24,195 nucleotides of DNA from Ardenticatenales bacterium. GTDB taxonomy: Bacteria; Chloroflexota; Anaerolineae; Promineifilales; Promineifilaceae. Of the stretch, positions 23,553-24,195 are shown piece by piece. Position numbers and translations under genes: made by a program. How positions within the stretch are numbered: position 1 is the stretch's first letter; the number at the start of each line of letters is the position of its first letter. Location: NCBI GenBank assembly GCA_020634575.1, contig JACKBM010000073.1, positions 1 to 24,195 of the forward strand. The letters run 5' to 3'. The notes beneath the pieces are model-generated. The model saw only the letters and a list, made by a program, of their open reading frames with translations, did not search any database and had not been told where the DNA came from.

Positions 23553-23948
23553 GAAGATGCCGCTGGCGCGAACGGCCAGCTGCCCGTCAGCATAGACCAG
23601 CCCGCTGGCAAAAACCATATTGCGCGTCACGCGCAGCGCCTCGGCCTGCCCTTCAACCCAGGCGCCGCTGTAGGCCGGCGCCATAAAATCGAGTTGCAGG
23701 GAGATGGTGGGTAGAAATCGCCCCTTGAGCTCAGGGACGGTGCGTGTTACCGTGATGGGCATGAACATGTCGCAGAAGGTGGCCAGCATGCCGCCGTGGC
23801 AGGTGCCCAGCGGGTTGGTATGGCGCGGCTCAACCCGGAAGCCGACGCGAAAGCTCTCTTCCGTCTGGGCCAGCCAGAGCGGCCCATTTTGTTTGATATA
23901 GTCGCCGCCCACGTTGAGGCGGACAAATCCGGCGGGAACATCATTCAT
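23526..23948 (-). CDS. PaaI-type hotdog-fold thioesterase
   Basis: The 140-residue protein has the hotdog-fold PaaI pattern: HTNPLGTCHGGMLATFCDMFM, with His-Gly-Gly at residues 51-53 and an acidic residue (Asp60) on the central helix, then LPTISLQLDFMAPAYSGAWVEGQAEALRVTRNMVFASGLVY. These enzymes hydrolyse acyl-CoA or aryl-acyl-CoA thioesters in the cytoplasm. The substrate is not clear from sequence; length is normal. The start at 23948 has only a weak ribosome site, and a second ATG lies at 23944 in a different frame. Its 3' end is shared with the hairpin that terminates the convergent gene. Confidence 0.9.
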   Translation of the reverse strand: MNDVPAGFVRLNVGGDYIKQNGPLWLAQTEESFRVGFRVEPRHTNPLGTCHGGMLATFCDMFMPITVTRTVPELKGRFLPTISLQLDFMAPAYSGAWVEGQAEALRVTRNMVFASGLVYADGQLAVRASGIFKIGPAQVP

Positions 23949-24052
23949 CGTTGGGATCTCTATTCAGTCATATCATCTGCTTACCATGCAAGCCCGTATT
24001 GTTGCCCAGGATGCAGCGGGGGGCGAATCCGGGTTTTTGAAAGGGGCTTGTT

Positions 24053-24136
24053 GTGCCTGAGTTTGCCGTCACGACGCTTATACACCGGCCGGTAACCGAA
24101 CTCTTTGCCTACTTCGCCGACCCAACCCGGCGTTGA
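24053..24136 (+). pseudogene. Remnant of an SRPBCC (polyketide cyclase-like) gene
   Basis: A GTG at 24053, seven bases after AAGGGG, opens a 27-codon frame that reads PEFAVTTLIHRPVTELFAYF followed by ADPTRR and a stop at 24134-24136. This is the typical beginning of an SRPBCC-superfamily protein (a beta strand, then RPVxEVFxYxADPxx), which is normally about 140 residues. The remaining four fifths of the gene is absent, and a different gene starts 20 bases later. It therefore looks like a 5' fragment left by deletion or insertion. The call rests on a short match and could be coincidence, but the ribosome site and codon sense favour it. Confidence 0.5.
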
Positions 24137-24155
24137 ATCATAAATAGGGGAAGCA

Positions 24156-24195
24156 ATGCTGCCAATCAATCAGGGTGATATTTACTGGATCCGGC
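24156..24195 (+). CDS. Probable MazF/PemK-type toxin, N-terminal fragment at window edge
   Basis: Only 13 codons are in the window: MLPINQGDIYWIR. The block INQGDIYWI is the typical first strand of MazF/PemK endoribonuclease toxins, which cleave mRNA or other RNA at short motifs. AGGGGA lies about six bases before the ATG. No antitoxin gene is visible directly upstream, where most mazE genes lie; the upstream DNA is an SRPBCC fragment instead. The call is tentative because so little of the gene is present. Confidence 0.5.
   Translation, partial: MLPINQGDIYWIR

Noticed and set aside
20070..24016. A 15-bp match (TTGCCCAGGATGCAG) between about 20071 and 24002
   Set aside because: A single 15-mer repeat is near chance level in 24 kb, and one copy lies in coding sequence.

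Overview
The window is a G+C-rich stretch (roughly 60% by eye) of a bacterial chromosome with about 21 protein genes and no visible rRNA, tRNA, CRISPR array or complete insertion sequence. The gene mix suggests a Chloroflexota (Anaerolineae/Caldilineae-like) genome: a large MalT-like LuxR regulator beside ABC-2 transporter genes, Pro/Thr/Ala-rich linkers behind Tat-type lipoprotein signals, DUF6326 and DUF4386 membrane proteins, and many dispersed CCGGCCGG palindromes. This assignment is an inference from style and families, not from a marker gene.

Layout. 157-1323 (+) is a DUF362 Tat-lipoprotein, closed by a strong bidirectional terminator. 1423-2190 (-) is an unrecognised 255-residue protein. 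2365-4533 (-) is a K+-independent H+-pumping pyrophosphatase with a palindrome at its promoter. 4752-13968 (+) is a long co-directional cluster: an MDR oxidoreductase overlapping a LuxR-type ATPase regulator by 4 bp, then three AATACC boxes at exact 22-bp spacing. It continues with an ABC ATPase and permease, a membrane acyltransferase, a 60-residue two-helix protein, a six-helix protein, a small soluble protein, and DUF6326 and DUF4386 membrane proteins, ending at a hairpin terminator. 14145-15522 (+) holds speD and speE (spermidine synthesis) behind their own promoter. 15523-15961 is non-coding and rich in inverted repeats. 15962-17086 (-) is a second DUF362 Tat-lipoprotein. 17315-19084 (+) is a D-aminoacylase-like amidohydrolase whose reading frame overlaps, tail to tail, that of a rhodanese sulfurtransferase (18620-19873, -).

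20023-21952 (-) carries an ArsR regulator and SRPBCC protein pair with a near-consensus promoter and a palindromic operator, followed by an unusual fusion of an antibiotic-monooxygenase-like domain to a NUDIX hydrolase. 22264-23505 (+) is an enolase-superfamily enzyme, convergent with a PaaI-type thioesterase (23526-23948, -) across a shared hairpin. The right edge holds a 27-codon remnant of an SRPBCC gene followed by the start of a probable MazF/PemK toxin gene.

The most coherent functional unit is the 4752-13968 cluster. The regulator probably controls the ABC export/acyltransferase/membrane-protein genes through the phased AATACC boxes, which would make it an envelope-modification or export system whose signal and substrate cannot be read from the sequence.
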